Shown piece after piece: positions 9,851 through 18,281 of a stretch of 64,000 nucleotides of DNA (position 1 is the stretch's first letter; each line of letters opens with the position of its first letter). The notes beneath the pieces were generated by a model that had not been told where the DNA came from, did not search any database, and saw only the letters and a list, made by a program, of their open reading frames with translations. This DNA is from Halobacillus litoralis (lineage in GTDB: Bacteria > Bacillota > Bacilli > Bacillales > Halobacillaceae), in NCBI RefSeq assembly GCF_009856445.1, contig NZ_WMFA01000002.1:930001-994000 (forward strand), written 5' to 3'. The position numbers and the translations under genes were made by a program.

Positions 9851-10310
9851 TGTCGAGACTTTTGTTGGGTGGATGGGGGCTGCGGGGAATAGCTCGCTTT
9901 CCGCGGGGGTGCGGTGAGCCTCCTCCGACTGCGTCCTGCGGGGTCTCACCATGCACTTTTTCCCCGCAGGAGTCTCCCCATTCCCCCTCCGCCCCTTTAC
10001 CATGCAAGGTACTCGATACCACTGCTATAAAATCGGTTCGTATGATTATGGAAAGTGTATTATAGAACGCCTTCATAGCACTTAAAAGTTTGATCCAAAG
10101 GTCTTTATACATCGAACATTCGGATAGAGGAAGACCGTACAACTTGGTACAGATGTTCGTTTCTCACCATAATTGTATGGGGTGGTTGGGAAGCAGCGAG
10201 ACTCCCTTGGGAGAAAGGAGACCTGCGAGATCCCCCAGGCCATAGCCCGAGAAAGCTTGCCACTCCCCCACAGGAAAGTGTTCAAATGCGGAATCGCCCT
10301 GGTGGACACG
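9851..10310. repeat. composite dispersed repeat, modules A and B
   Basis: Two GC-rich, imperfectly palindromic modules lie in the 10 kb gap. Module A (9851-10020) begins GTCGAGACTTTTGTTGGGTGG, contains CGCTTTCCGCGG and GGTCTCACC, and ends CGCAGGAGTC...ACTCGATACC. Module B (about 10152-10310) contains GGGGTGGTTGGGAAGC, GCGAGACTCCC and CTCCCCCACAGGAAAG. The same A-spacer-B order recurs at 38.7-39.3 kb. The left flank ATAAGCTCCC matches the reverse complement of the right flank of that copy. Small reading frames inside are not conserved between copies, so it is non-coding. Confidence 0.85.
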
Positions 10311-10387
10311 ATTGGTATAAACTTCAATAATTTCTTTTTCAATCATTAATAACTGGGGTAATAAAAGCCAATATATAAAAGATGTTA

Positions 10388-10416
10388 TTGCCGCATTCAC
10401 ATGAATTATCTATAAT
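10388..10416 (+). promoter_or_regulatory. sigma-A promoter of ypjC
   Basis: TTGCCG (10388-10393), a 17 bp spacer and a perfect TATAAT (10411-10416) lie 34 bp before the ypjC start. Confidence 0.75.
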
Positions 10417-10449
10417 TGAAGTCGTGTGACAACTATTGGAGGTGTACAT

Positions 10450-11322
10450 ATGAAAATCTTCGGATTGCGCGTAAAAAATATCATATGGATTTTAATCGGA
10501 TCCGCCATCTTCTCTTTCGGACTCGTTCATTTCAACATTCAAAATGAATTAGGAGAAGGCGGGTTTACGGGAATTACTTTATTACTTTTATACTTGTTCG
10601 AATGGGACCCTGCCATTATGAATATTGTGCTCAATATTCCAGTCCTCATCATCGGATGGAAAATTCTTGGTCGTACTACATTCTTTTATTCTCTAATCGG
10701 CATCCTTGCTGTTTCTGTTTTCATTTCGGTTTCTCAAACCTATATGATTGAATTCAACTTGTCCGATGATCTTACATTGGCTGCTTTGTTCGCAGGTGTT
10801 TTCATAGGAGTAGGACTGGGCATAATTTTCCGGTACGGAGGGACAACAGGCGGAGTCGATATTATCGCACGACTTGTAAATAAATATCTCGGATGGAGTA
10901 TGGGAAGAGCCATGTTTCTCTTTGATGCGCTCGTTATTTTTGTTTCCATTATCACATACCTCGAGTACACAAGAGGGATGTACACACTGGTAGCTGTTTT
11001 TGTCGGAGCACGAGTTATAGACTTTATACAAGAAGGGGCATACGCTGCGAGAGGCACAACCATTATCTCTGAAAAAAGTGAAGAGATATCAAGGCGCGTA
11101 ATGCAAGAAATGGATAGAGGAGTAACCGTACTCGAAGGAAGAGGGTCCTTTTCCGGTTCCAAGAGGGATGTGCTTTATTGTGTCATCGGTAAAAATGAAA
11201 TTGTTAGACTCAAGTCTATTATTGACCATATTGATCCTCATGCCTTTGTAGCTGTCAGTCATGTACATGATGTAATGGGCGAAGGCTTTACTCTTGATGA
11301 GAACAAAAATCCAATAGATTGA
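10450..11322 (+). CDS. ypjC: YitT/DUF2179 family membrane protein
   Basis: This 290-residue membrane protein has an N-terminal YitT domain of about five to six hydrophobic helices (residues ~10-175) and a C-terminal soluble DUF2179 domain (~200-285, from ISEKSEEISRRVMQEM). Its function is unknown; family members are sometimes proposed to be transporters. The ATG at 10450 follows GGAGG by 8 bases; an in-frame ATG at 10426 lacks a ribosome site. It points away from the dap operon, with its own promoter. Confidence 0.88.
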   Translation: MKIFGLRVKNIIWILIGSAIFSFGLVHFNIQNELGEGGFTGITLLLLYLFEWDPAIMNIVLNIPVLIIGWKILGRTTFFYSLIGILAVSVFISVSQTYMIEFNLSDDLTLAALFAGVFIGVGLGIIFRYGGTTGGVDIIARLVNKYLGWSMGRAMFLFDALVIFVSIITYLEYTRGMYTLVAVFVGARVIDFIQEGAYAARGTTIISEKSEEISRRVMQEMDRGVTVLEGRGSFSGSKRDVLYCVIGKNEIVRLKSIIDHIDPHAFVAVSHVHDVMGEGFTLDENKNPID

Positions 11323-11335
11323 TTTTTCACACAAA

Positions 11336-11366
11336 AAAACCGATCCTTTTTATAAGGATCGGTTTT
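11336..11366. terminator. bidirectional terminator between ypjC and yugP
   Basis: AAAACCGATCC and AGGATCGGTTTT form an 11-bp stem with A and T runs on both flanks. It serves converging ypjC (+) and the zinc peptidase (-). Confidence 0.9.
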
Positions 11367-11370
11367 AAAA

Positions 11371-12045
11371 TTATTCTTCATTCATACCTACGAACATAAA
11401 CACAAAGCGCAGCAGTTCAGCAAGTGCAACCAGAGCACCCGCTACATATGTCATCGCTGCAGCATTCAACACTTTCTTCGTTTTACGCTCTTCATCATTA
11501 CGGATGACTCCAGTTGATACCAATTGACTCATCGCACGGTTTGAGGCATCGAATTCAACAGGCAATGTGATCAATTGGAACAACACAGCAGCCGCGAAGA
11601 AAACAATTCCTGCCAACGCAAGTCCGGACATTCCAAGGAGAAATCCACCGATAATAAGGAAGATGGAAATGTTAGAACCAAAACTTGCCACGGGAACAAG
11701 AGCACTTCTGAAGCGTAAAAATGCATAATCCTGTGCATCCTGAATGGCGTGACCAACTTCGTGTGCAGCTACAGCAGCTCCGGCTGTTGAACGGCCATGG
11801 TAAATATCTGTTGAAAGACGAATCACTTTCGAACGAGGGTCATAGTGATCGGTTAAATGGCCGCGGACTTCTTCTACAGCAACATTGTATAAGCCATTGT
11901 CATCAAGTATTTTTCTAGCTACCTCGGCTCCTGACATGGCTGAGGATGTCGTAACTTTTGAATACTTCTTGTAGGTGCTTTTCACCTTTGATTGCGCCCA
12001 GAGTGGAATAATCAATATCAGCGCAAAGTAAATGATAAAACTCAT
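11371..12045 (-). CDS. yugP: YugP-like membrane zinc metallopeptidase
   Basis: This 224-residue membrane protein belongs to the neutral zinc metallopeptidase family (PF04298 type). A hydrophobic N-terminus (1-17) precedes the zinc-binding HEVGH at 95-99. Two further hydrophobic segments follow (~125-165) and another at the C-terminus. Its substrate is unknown; membrane-protein quality control is a plausible role. In B. subtilis yugP is not in this neighbourhood, so its position between ypjC and ypjB is a local difference. Confidence 0.88.
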   Translation of the reverse strand: MSFIIYFALILIIPLWAQSKVKSTYKKYSKVTTSSAMSGAEVARKILDDNGLYNVAVEEVRGHLTDHYDPRSKVIRLSTDIYHGRSTAGAAVAAHEVGHAIQDAQDYAFLRFRSALVPVASFGSNISIFLIIGGFLLGMSGLALAGIVFFAAAVLFQLITLPVEFDASNRAMSQLVSTGVIRNDEERKTKKVLNAAAMTYVAGALVALAELLRFVFMFVGMNEE

Positions 12046-12083
12046 CTTTCATTCCTCCATCTTGGATGTGAGTATATAGGTCA

Positions 12084-12112
12084 ATTTTAGTCAAAAACGC
12101 ATGAAAAATCAA
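12084..12112 (-). promoter_or_regulatory. probable sigma-A promoter of yugP
   Basis: On the minus strand TTGATT (12107-12112) and TAAAAT (12084-12089) are 17 bp apart, 38 bp before the start of the zinc peptidase. The -35 hexamer lies at the 3' end of ypjB. Confidence 0.5.
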
Positions 12113-12810
12113 CTATGACTACTCTTCATTGTGTGTCTATTTTTCGAACTTTCTCTATAATTAATCGCTCCTACATACAACAATGTCACTAAAATCGCGC
12201 CACCTATGAAAAGGACTGTCAATAGAAAAGCATTCCAGTCATCCTGTGACTTTACTTGAACGAGCTCAATGATTTTTCCGCTGAAATGTTCCCGACCGGT
12301 CACCGAATCCACAATTGATAATTCTTGCAGGGCTTGATCGGCTTCTTGGACTTTTGCCTTATCAACAAAATTCATAACAACTGGACGTATCATATTCCAT
12401 TCCTTCTCAATGTCATCAAGAGGAACAGAAGATAAAGAACGGTCTGAAAAATGCTCAAGCTTTTCTGTTATTACAGGATAAGGGTTATCAGAGGATGTAA
12501 CTTCCAGGAAAGTAAGGAGACCCTCTTCCCACCTGGTTTCTTCAAGATTATTTGTTGAACCGTACATATCCAGGCGGGTCCATGCTTCCTTATGTTGATC
12601 CGGAAGGGTTTGGACATATTGTTCCATTTCTGCATATTTACTATTCCAAAGCCGCTCAGCAAGGTCAAACTTTTCATCCGCAGCCAACCGACGATATTGT
12701 GACGCAAAAGCTTCCCAATCAGGAGATCCCTCCGACCATGAATGTGCAAGGCCGGATGGTACAATTGTGAAAATAAGGGAACAAATGAACAACAACATAA
12801 CACGTCCCAT
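12109..12810 (-). CDS. ypjB: YpjB-family sporulation-associated protein
   Basis: The 233-residue protein has an N-terminal signal peptide (~1-22, ending GLAHS), a mainly helical extracytoplasmic domain and one membrane helix near residues 191-212, followed by a short basic cytoplasmic tail. This is the YpjB family architecture. B. subtilis ypjB is reported as sporulation-related, but its molecular function is unknown. It follows ypjA in the same direction with a gap of about 54 bp. Confidence 0.8.
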   Translation of the reverse strand: MGRVMLLFICSLIFTIVPSGLAHSWSEGSPDWEAFASQYRRLAADEKFDLAERLWNSKYAEMEQYVQTLPDQHKEAWTRLDMYGSTNNLEETRWEEGLLTFLEVTSSDNPYPVITEKLEHFSDRSLSSVPLDDIEKEWNMIRPVVMNFVDKAKVQEADQALQELSIVDSVTGREHFSGKIIELVQVKSQDDWNAFLLTVLFIGGAILVTLLYVGAINYRESSKNRHTMKSSHS

Positions 12811-12864
12811 TTCACTTCTCCCCTCTCACAAGTATTATTTCATCTTATGAGAAGGAAATGAAAT

Positions 12865-13449
12865 TTAGACCGGGGATTTTCTGCGAACAGTTAAGGTATA
12901 AGCACAAAGGATACATGCGATACTCAGCCAAAACGTAAAATACCCGATTTCATCCATATACTCAATAATAGCGGGATAGACCGGCATTTGTCCGAAAACA
13001 TAATCAATGACATCATTGTGAAGCGTCCATATGGCAGCAACAACAATATGTCTCATTTCTATTTTATAAAAAGGAGCATACAAAAGACCTTGAACAGCCA
13101 TAGCTCCATGTGAAATAACCAACATATAACCAGTCCATGGAAGTGACCCATATTCCAATAAAGTCAAACCATTCATTATGACTGCCCAAACTCCATATTT
13201 TAAAAGAGTGATGATAGCCAGTGCTTCTATGTAAGGAATATTTTTTCCAAAAATATAGAACCCCAGAAATATAGTAAAGAACAAACTCGCTGTCGGACTG
13301 TCAGGAACAAACAGCAGAAAGACAGGTTCAGTCACAGAAAGCTGAGGTTCGTACCATATATACCCGTAAATAGTTCCAAATAAATTTATGAAGAAAAGCA
13401 TAATTAAAAACGATCGTCTCGTCAGTAGATAGATGATCATTTGCTTCAT
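12865..13449 (-). CDS. ypjA: DUF1405 integral membrane protein
   Basis: The 194-residue protein has about six hydrophobic helices and conserved HGAMAVQG and LHNDVIDY motifs typical of YpjA/DUF1405. Its function is unknown. The frame is open to a TTG at 13467, but that TTG is part of the Shine-Dalgarno region TTGGAGG. The ATG at 13449, 11 bases after GGAGG, fits the family N-terminus MKQMIIYLL. It lies downstream of qcrC, separated by a terminator. Confidence 0.85.
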   Translation of the reverse strand: MKQMIIYLLTRRSFLIMLFFINLFGTIYGYIWYEPQLSVTEPVFLLFVPDSPTASLFFTIFLGFYIFGKNIPYIEALAIITLLKYGVWAVIMNGLTLLEYGSLPWTGYMLVISHGAMAVQGLLYAPFYKIEMRHIVVAAIWTLHNDVIDYVFGQMPVYPAIIEYMDEIGYFTFWLSIACILCAYTLTVRRKSPV

Positions 13450-13473
13450 GTTGCCACATACCTCCAATACAAA

Positions 13474-13503
13474 TGTAGCCGCGCTTTTAAAAGCGCGGCT
13501 ACA
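13474..13503. terminator. perfect palindrome ending the qcrABC operon
   Basis: TGTAGCCGCGCTTTT is immediately followed by its reverse complement, a 30-bp perfect palindrome whose central TTTTAAAA would form the loop. It lies 17 bp after the qcrC stop. The following minus-strand T run is short (TTTG). Confidence 0.75.
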
Positions 13504-13520
13504 GTGAATTAAGTATCTAA

Positions 13521-14507
13521 TTATTCTTCAGATCCGGAACCTTCTTCAGATGAACCTTCCTCGGATCCTTCTTCAGAACCTTCTCCGGATGAACCTTCCT
13601 CGGATCCTTCACCAGAGGAACCCTCCTCAGATTCACCTTCAGACCCTTCTTCGGATGAACCTTCTTCAGATTCACTTTCAGATCCTTCACCAGAAGAACC
13701 TTCCTCAGATCCTCCTTCGCCTTCTCCACCGGCTTCACCACCGCCAGCTTGGACGACGAATTCAGCAAGTTGTTGAAGCTCTTCATCACTACCGCCAAAA
13801 ATACCAGCAGGCATTTCACCGACACCATTAACTGCAATATCTTTGACTTGATCAACAGTCAATTCAGCATCGATTAAGGATGGGTAGTTCCCTTGTCCTT
13901 GCAAGGCATCCCCATGACAGCTCAAGCAGTTTGCTTCATAAACAGCATAACCAGGATGCTCTTTATCGATCGTTGATTCAACCGCTTCCACGTTGACTCC
14001 GTATTTTTCTGCACGCATTTCATAATCAGCATGAGAAACAGACTCATATGTCAACCAGAAGGTTGCGATAAAGCCTAAAATCATCAATCCAACAGCAATC
14101 GGACGCTTATGAGGGCGACGTTCTGGACCGCGATCCAGGAATGGCGCCAGCAGCAAAGCACCGAAGGCTAGACCTGGCATAACGATGGCACCAAGAACGA
14201 TGTAATCTCCACCTGCAAATTGATATTTTAGAAATTGATACAAGAATAAGAAATACCAGTCCGGCAATGGTATATAACCGGCGTTGTTTGGATCCGCCTG
14301 TTGCTCAAGTGGTGATGGGTGAGCAGCAGTCAAAATAAGAAATCCGATTAAGAAGACAGATCCTACGAGCCATTCCTTCAACAAGAAATTAGGCCAGAAG
14401 GCTTCTGTACGGCCTGGGTATTCCGAATAATCTTTTGGTAAGTTGGCTTTTCGTTCTGCCGTGATTCGTGAATCACCGACGAACTTCATCCCTTTTCCCC
14501 TATGCAC
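13521..14507 (-). CDS. qcrC: menaquinol:cytochrome c reductase cytochrome b/c subunit
   Basis: QcrC is the fused subunit IV/cytochrome c component of the Bacillus-type bc complex. Residues 1-155 hold a soluble lead and three membrane helices (with PLPDWYFLFLYQ). Residues ~165-255 form a c-type domain facing outside, with heme motif C194-x2-C197-H198 and the likely Met ligand in EMPAG (Met232). The protein is 328 residues, about 70 longer than B. subtilis QcrC. The excess is a C-terminal tail (~255-328) made almost only of Gly, Ser and Glu. The N-terminus MHRGKGMKFVGDSRI matches the family. Confidence 0.95.
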   Translation of the reverse strand: MHRGKGMKFVGDSRITAERKANLPKDYSEYPGRTEAFWPNFLLKEWLVGSVFLIGFLILTAAHPSPLEQQADPNNAGYIPLPDWYFLFLYQFLKYQFAGGDYIVLGAIVMPGLAFGALLLAPFLDRGPERRPHKRPIAVGLMILGFIATFWLTYESVSHADYEMRAEKYGVNVEAVESTIDKEHPGYAVYEANCLSCHGDALQGQGNYPSLIDAELTVDQVKDIAVNGVGEMPAGIFGGSDEELQQLAEFVVQAGGGEAGGEGEGGSEEGSSGEGSESESEEGSSEEGSEGESEEGSSGEGSEEGSSGEGSEEGSEEGSSEEGSGSEE

Positions 14508-14535
14508 AGCTTTCCCTCCTTTTTAACGTTACATT

Positions 14536-15210
14536 TTATAGTGGTCCGGAAATTCCTTGTTTACGGATTAAAATGAAGTGGAACGCCATCAACCCGAACA
14601 GTGCAGCCGGCAAGAAGAATACGTGAATAGCAAAGAAACGTGTAAGCGTTTGAGCACCAACAATCGACGGGTCTCCGGCTAGTAATGTCCGAATCTGATC
14701 CCCGATAAATGGTGTGGCTGCTGCTATTTCAAGACCAACCTGAGTCGCGAAGTAAGCTTTGTTATCCCAAGGTAACAGGTATCCTGTGAAGCCTAACCCA
14801 AGCATGACGAAGAACAAAAGTACACCAATAACCCAGTTCAACTCACGTGGTTTTTTATAAGCTCCTTGGAAGAATACCCGTAGCGTATGTAAGAATAACA
14901 TGACGATGACGAGACTCGCTCCCCAGTGGTGCATACCACGGACGATTTGACCATAAGCAACCTCTCGCTGCAAGTAATACACAGATTTCCAAGCGTTTTC
15001 AATGTCTGGAACATAATACATCGTCAAGAACATCCCAGACAGGATTTGAATGACCGTGATAAAGAAAGTCAATCCACCAAAACAATACACAAATGCTGAA
15101 AAATGGTGTGCTGGGTTTACGTGTTCAGGAACTTCGTGATCTGCGATATCACGCCACAGCGGGGTAATATCTACACGCTCGTCCACCCAGTCGTAAATTT
15201 TCTGAAGCAT
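14536..15210 (-). CDS. qcrB: menaquinol:cytochrome c reductase cytochrome b subunit
   Basis: This b6-type cytochrome b of 224 residues has four membrane helices. Heme-ligand histidines are visible in the HHWGASL (94-95) and LFLHTL (His108) segments and in the fourth helix (FAIHVFFLPAALFGLMAFHF). Cys43 in VYCFGG corresponds to the residue that binds an extra heme covalently in Bacillus and b6f complexes. It carries the menaquinol oxidation and reduction sites and lies between qcrA (3 bp) and qcrC (28 bp). Confidence 0.96.
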   Translation of the reverse strand: MLQKIYDWVDERVDITPLWRDIADHEVPEHVNPAHHFSAFVYCFGGLTFFITVIQILSGMFLTMYYVPDIENAWKSVYYLQREVAYGQIVRGMHHWGASLVIVMLFLHTLRVFFQGAYKKPRELNWVIGVLLFFVMLGLGFTGYLLPWDNKAYFATQVGLEIAAATPFIGDQIRTLLAGDPSIVGAQTLTRFFAIHVFFLPAALFGLMAFHFILIRKQGISGPL

Positions 15211-15213
15211 GTA

Positions 15214-15723
15214 TTATGCCCCCCCTCCTGAATCTTTCGTTTCACCTAGGTAAAGCATGTCTTCTTCTACCTTAAACTCAAATCGAGGCAGTGGCGCCGT
15301 CGGTGGAGTTCCAGGCACGTTCGTTCCGTCTTTCGTGTACCGGCCTGCGTGACAAGGACAGAAGAATTGGTTCGGGTACTCCTCATTGGAAGCCCAGTCG
15401 ACCGTACATCCCAAGTGAGTACAAATCGGTGATAGTGCTACAATTTCATCATTGTCGTTTCTGTACACCCAAGCTGTTTTTTGAACTTCTGATTCATACC
15501 AAGCATCTACTTGATCGATCGTCCATTCAAAACGCTGCGGTTCATTCGTAATTTCATCAACGGAAGCTACGGAGATGAAATCTCCACCCTCTTTCGTTTT
15601 CAATACGGGATCGATTGCGAAACGAACCATCGGTGCAAGCATGCCCGCTGCCATGAAACCGCCTACACCAGTGAGTGTATAGTTCAGAAACTGACGTCGG
15701 GATACTCGTTTTTTATCGCTCAT
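15214..15723 (-). CDS. qcrA: menaquinol:cytochrome c reductase Rieske iron-sulfur subunit
   Basis: This Rieske protein of 169 residues starts with a twin-arginine signal-anchor (SRRQFL at 8-13, then a hydrophobic stretch to ~34). The [2Fe-2S] ligands are C101-T-H103-L-G-C106 and C122-P-C124-H125, with Cys106 and Cys124 as the stabilising disulfide. The ATG at 15723 follows a GGGGGG/GAGGGG ribosome site; the frame is open further upstream, but without family similarity. First gene of qcrABC. Confidence 0.96.
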   Translation of the reverse strand: MSDKKRVSRRQFLNYTLTGVGGFMAAGMLAPMVRFAIDPVLKTKEGGDFISVASVDEITNEPQRFEWTIDQVDAWYESEVQKTAWVYRNDNDEIVALSPICTHLGCTVDWASNEEYPNQFFCPCHAGRYTKDGTNVPGTPPTAPLPRFEFKVEEDMLYLGETKDSGGGA

Positions 15724-15793
15724 TCTTTTCCCCCCTCTATGCTGTAATCCATGCGACATGGATTGATTACACACAGTTTACTAGGACATTACC

Positions 15794-15822
15794 ATGATAG
15801 CGCAATCTCAAGGCGCGGTCAA
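15794..15822 (-). promoter_or_regulatory. sigma-A promoter of qcrABC
   Basis: On the minus strand TTGACC (15817-15822) and TATCAT (15794-15799) are 17 bp apart, about 70 bp before the qcrA start. Confidence 0.75.
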
Positions 15823-15856
15823 TAAATTATCAAACCTTGTCGGAACTTTTATCCAG

Positions 15857-16312
15857 TTACCAATAGGCCTGGATCAATTCACTGATCTGATGGGCCTGCT
15901 CGCGGACGAACGATTGTGTTTCTGTAGACTGGATGTCGCCGGAACCCATGCCGGGCACCCATAGGACGTGTCCCTCAAGATCTGCTTCGTGTTTTTTCCA
16001 TTTACTGTCGAAAGTGAAAAGGAAAATATGATGGAAAGGCTGTTCTTTAAACTTATGAATCCAACGATTGATCCTCTCTTTTTCGTCAGCTTGTGATCCT
16101 TCAAGGTAATGATAATCCGGCGCTAGGAATATCCTTCCCTTGTATTCTTTTTCGATCAGGTTCGTAAACACCTGGTTCAGCTCCCGTTGGAAGGCCTGCT
16201 TTACCATCTGTTGATCGTTCCCGGGATCAAAGGGTATCAAGGGAATGATTACGGTATCAATATACTGTTTTTCCGGTATATATTGCGTAGTATCTGCTTT
16301 TGTCCATCTCAT
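15857..16312 (-). CDS. ypiF: DUF2487 family protein YpiF
   Basis: The 151-residue soluble protein begins MRWTKADTTQYIPEKQYIDTVIIPLIP, typical of YpiF/DUF2487. It has no catalytic motif I can name and no membrane segment; function unknown. In B. subtilis ypiF sits between the qcr operon and ypiB exactly as here. A terminator lies between it and ypiB, so it is probably transcribed on its own. Confidence 0.85.
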   Translation of the reverse strand: MRWTKADTTQYIPEKQYIDTVIIPLIPFDPGNDQQMVKQAFQRELNQVFTNLIEKEYKGRIFLAPDYHYLEGSQADEKERINRWIHKFKEQPFHHIFLFTFDSKWKKHEADLEGHVLWVPGMGSGDIQSTETQSFVREQAHQISELIQAYW

Positions 16313-16375
16313 AATTCATTTCATCCTTTATCTATGTATCATTTTCTCTTTATTTTACTATATTTAAACAAAAAT

Positions 16376-16412
16376 GAAAGCCGGGACTCTTCTTTTGAAG
16401 GTACCGGCTTTC
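16376..16412 (-). terminator. terminator after ypiB (end of aromatic operon)
   Basis: GAAAGCCGG and CCGGCTTTC form the stem, with ATTTTTG after it on the minus strand. It lies just after the ypiB stop and marks the end of the aro-tyr-his cluster. Confidence 0.75.
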
Positions 16413-16417
16413 CTAGT

Positions 16418-16978
16418 TTATAAAAATGTATTCAAATCCTGTTTGACTTTTTCAAGTTTTCCACATAAGGTTTTGAACTCATCACGCGCTCCATTGATGA
16501 GAGCTTCATCAATTCGATCTTCCAGGCTTTTCTGTCTATGCTGCAAAAGACTGACAGACAGAAGGCGTTCCGCTTCATTCTTATCTCTGTCATTTAAGTA
16601 ATAGTCTTTTGGAAGATATGGATTTTCTTCAAGGACAAGGGCATACTTCGAGCATTGCTGGGCATTCTCAAAATTCATTTGGATATAGACAGGTTCTCCT
16701 TGATTCATCCTTAAATCATGAAACGACTTCTCGGCATCATTCGTCATAACCTGGCCTTTATAAAAACGGAAAGGTGGGTCAGAAACACCCTGGGCACTAA
16801 TTTCCATGCCGCGCGGACAAAACTTCACTTCCTGGACAAAATGGACACTTGACAAAAGAGATTCATGGTTCATTAAATAATTAAGAATCCAAACACTCTC
16901 TCGCTTTTTCAACTGAAAGTGATTCAAAAACCAGCGGACAAAGTCTTTTTTCTCATCCACAGAGATTGGTGTTTGCAT
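16418..16978 (-). CDS. ypiB: UPF0302/YpiB family protein
   Basis: The 186-residue soluble protein of the YpiB family (ReoM/IreB-associated DUF families are not evident) includes the motif KDFVRWFLNHFQLKKRESVWILNYL near the N-terminus, diagnostic of UPF0302. Biochemical function is unknown. It follows ypiA after 32 bp, as the last gene of the aromatic supraoperon. Confidence 0.88.
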   Translation of the reverse strand: MQTPISVDEKKDFVRWFLNHFQLKKRESVWILNYLMNHESLLSSVHFVQEVKFCPRGMEISAQGVSDPPFRFYKGQVMTNDAEKSFHDLRMNQGEPVYIQMNFENAQQCSKYALVLEENPYLPKDYYLNDRDKNEAERLLSVSLLQHRQKSLEDRIDEALINGARDEFKTLCGKLEKVKQDLNTFL

Positions 16979-17010
16979 ATGGGCGCCCCTCCTGCGCTTT
17001 ATTAATCAGC

Positions 17011-18264
17011 TCATTGTTCTTTCAGCCGCTCGACGAAGTCCTCAATTTCTGTATCTGTAGGATCAATAGCCAGGTATTCTTCAAAAATCTGCCGTGCTTC
17101 TGACATCCTTCCTTCTTCTACAAGGAAGTAACCGTAGGATTTCAAGAAATCTGTATCCTCTTTCAAGGAAGGATACGCTTGTTGGTATTGTTCATAAGCT
17201 TCCTTAAACCTTTCTTCCTCTTCATAAGCTTGAGCAAGTTCCCACAAGTAATTCGGGTCTTCCTCACCAAGAGAAATTAACTCGTTGATCAAATCGATGA
17301 TCTTTTCATTCATATCGTCCGACTTATAATTTTCAATTAGGAAAAGGATCGCTTCTTTATATCCTGGATCCAGAGCAACTGCTTCTCTCATCCACTTGTA
17401 CCCTTCTTCTTTATTCCCCTGTCTATGAGATAACGTACCGGCAAGATGATAGAGCTCTTTATTGAATTCATCTTTCGCAAGGCCTTTTTTAGCCATTTCC
17501 AATGCTTCATTGGGCATACCTTCTGAATCATAAGCTTGAGCTAAGTGTGGATAGACTGACTGGAAATAAGGGTCCTTTTCAATCAACTCTTCCCAAACAT
17601 GGATGGCGATGTCGTTACGGTTTGCCTGATAAGCTACAAAACCATAGCGGAACATTACGTCAGGATTATCTTCTTCTACCTTTTGGAAGAACTCTAGTGC
17701 TTGTTCAAATTCTCCATTGGCTGCATATGCTTCCGCTAGTCTAGTGGCGACTTCAATATCTCCGATGACCGGCTGATGATGCATAGCATTTTCATAATAA
17801 GGGATACTCTTTGAATATTCTCCATTGGAGAATGCAAGCTCGCCTAATGCAAAATCGATAATCGCTGAATTCGGCTCGACTTCTTTTGCCATGAGTAATT
17901 TTTGTTCAGCTACTTCGTAAAGTCCCTGAGACTGATAAAGATCCGCTAACTGCACGAGTGCTTGCAAATAGTCTTCATCTTCCGGACCAAATTGGTTCAG
18001 CAGTTCAATCGCTTCGTCATCTTCATCAAGATCAATGTGAATCTCTGCCATCATGACTTTCAGTTCCTGCTCTTTAGGATAGCGTTGAATCAGCTCGTGC
18101 AACACCATTTTCGCCTCTTCAAGCATCCCCCATTGCATGTATAGTTCAGCAATTGTGAACTTCTCTTCCTCGTCTGCTTCTGGTAAATATTGTGTTAGAG
18201 TTTTTATAGCATCTTCCGTCTTATGAGCTTCCATTTGACGAATGGCTTTTTGAATTTCCTCCAT
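17011..18264 (-). CDS. ypiA: tetratricopeptide-repeat protein YpiA
   Basis: The 417-residue protein consists of about eleven TPR helix pairs from end to end, with recurring A/G-x3-Y/F-x2-A and AxxLxP-type positions (for example ELYMQWGMLEEAKMVL, ALGELAFSNGEYSKSI, AYEEEERFKEAYEQY). It has no signal or membrane segment, so it should be a cytoplasmic scaffold. Its partners are unknown. The composition is strongly acidic. It is syntenic with B. subtilis ypiA. Confidence 0.9.
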   Translation of the reverse strand: MEEIQKAIRQMEAHKTEDAIKTLTQYLPEADEEEKFTIAELYMQWGMLEEAKMVLHELIQRYPKEQELKVMMAEIHIDLDEDDEAIELLNQFGPEDEDYLQALVQLADLYQSQGLYEVAEQKLLMAKEVEPNSAIIDFALGELAFSNGEYSKSIPYYENAMHHQPVIGDIEVATRLAEAYAANGEFEQALEFFQKVEEDNPDVMFRYGFVAYQANRNDIAIHVWEELIEKDPYFQSVYPHLAQAYDSEGMPNEALEMAKKGLAKDEFNKELYHLAGTLSHRQGNKEEGYKWMREAVALDPGYKEAILFLIENYKSDDMNEKIIDLINELISLGEEDPNYLWELAQAYEEEERFKEAYEQYQQAYPSLKEDTDFLKSYGYFLVEEGRMSEARQIFEEYLAIDPTDTEIEDFVERLKEQ

Positions 18265-18281
18265 GATGACATCCTTTCCGC

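Noticed and set aside
9755-10400. Several 80-105-codon frames in the 10 kb gap
   Set aside because: They lie within the palindromic repeat modules and are not conserved between copies; both strands read open because of the GC-rich symmetry.
13550-13831. Plus-strand frame opposite the qcrC tail
   Set aside because: It is the antisense of the repetitive Ser/Glu/Gly codons; openness follows from codon bias of the tail.
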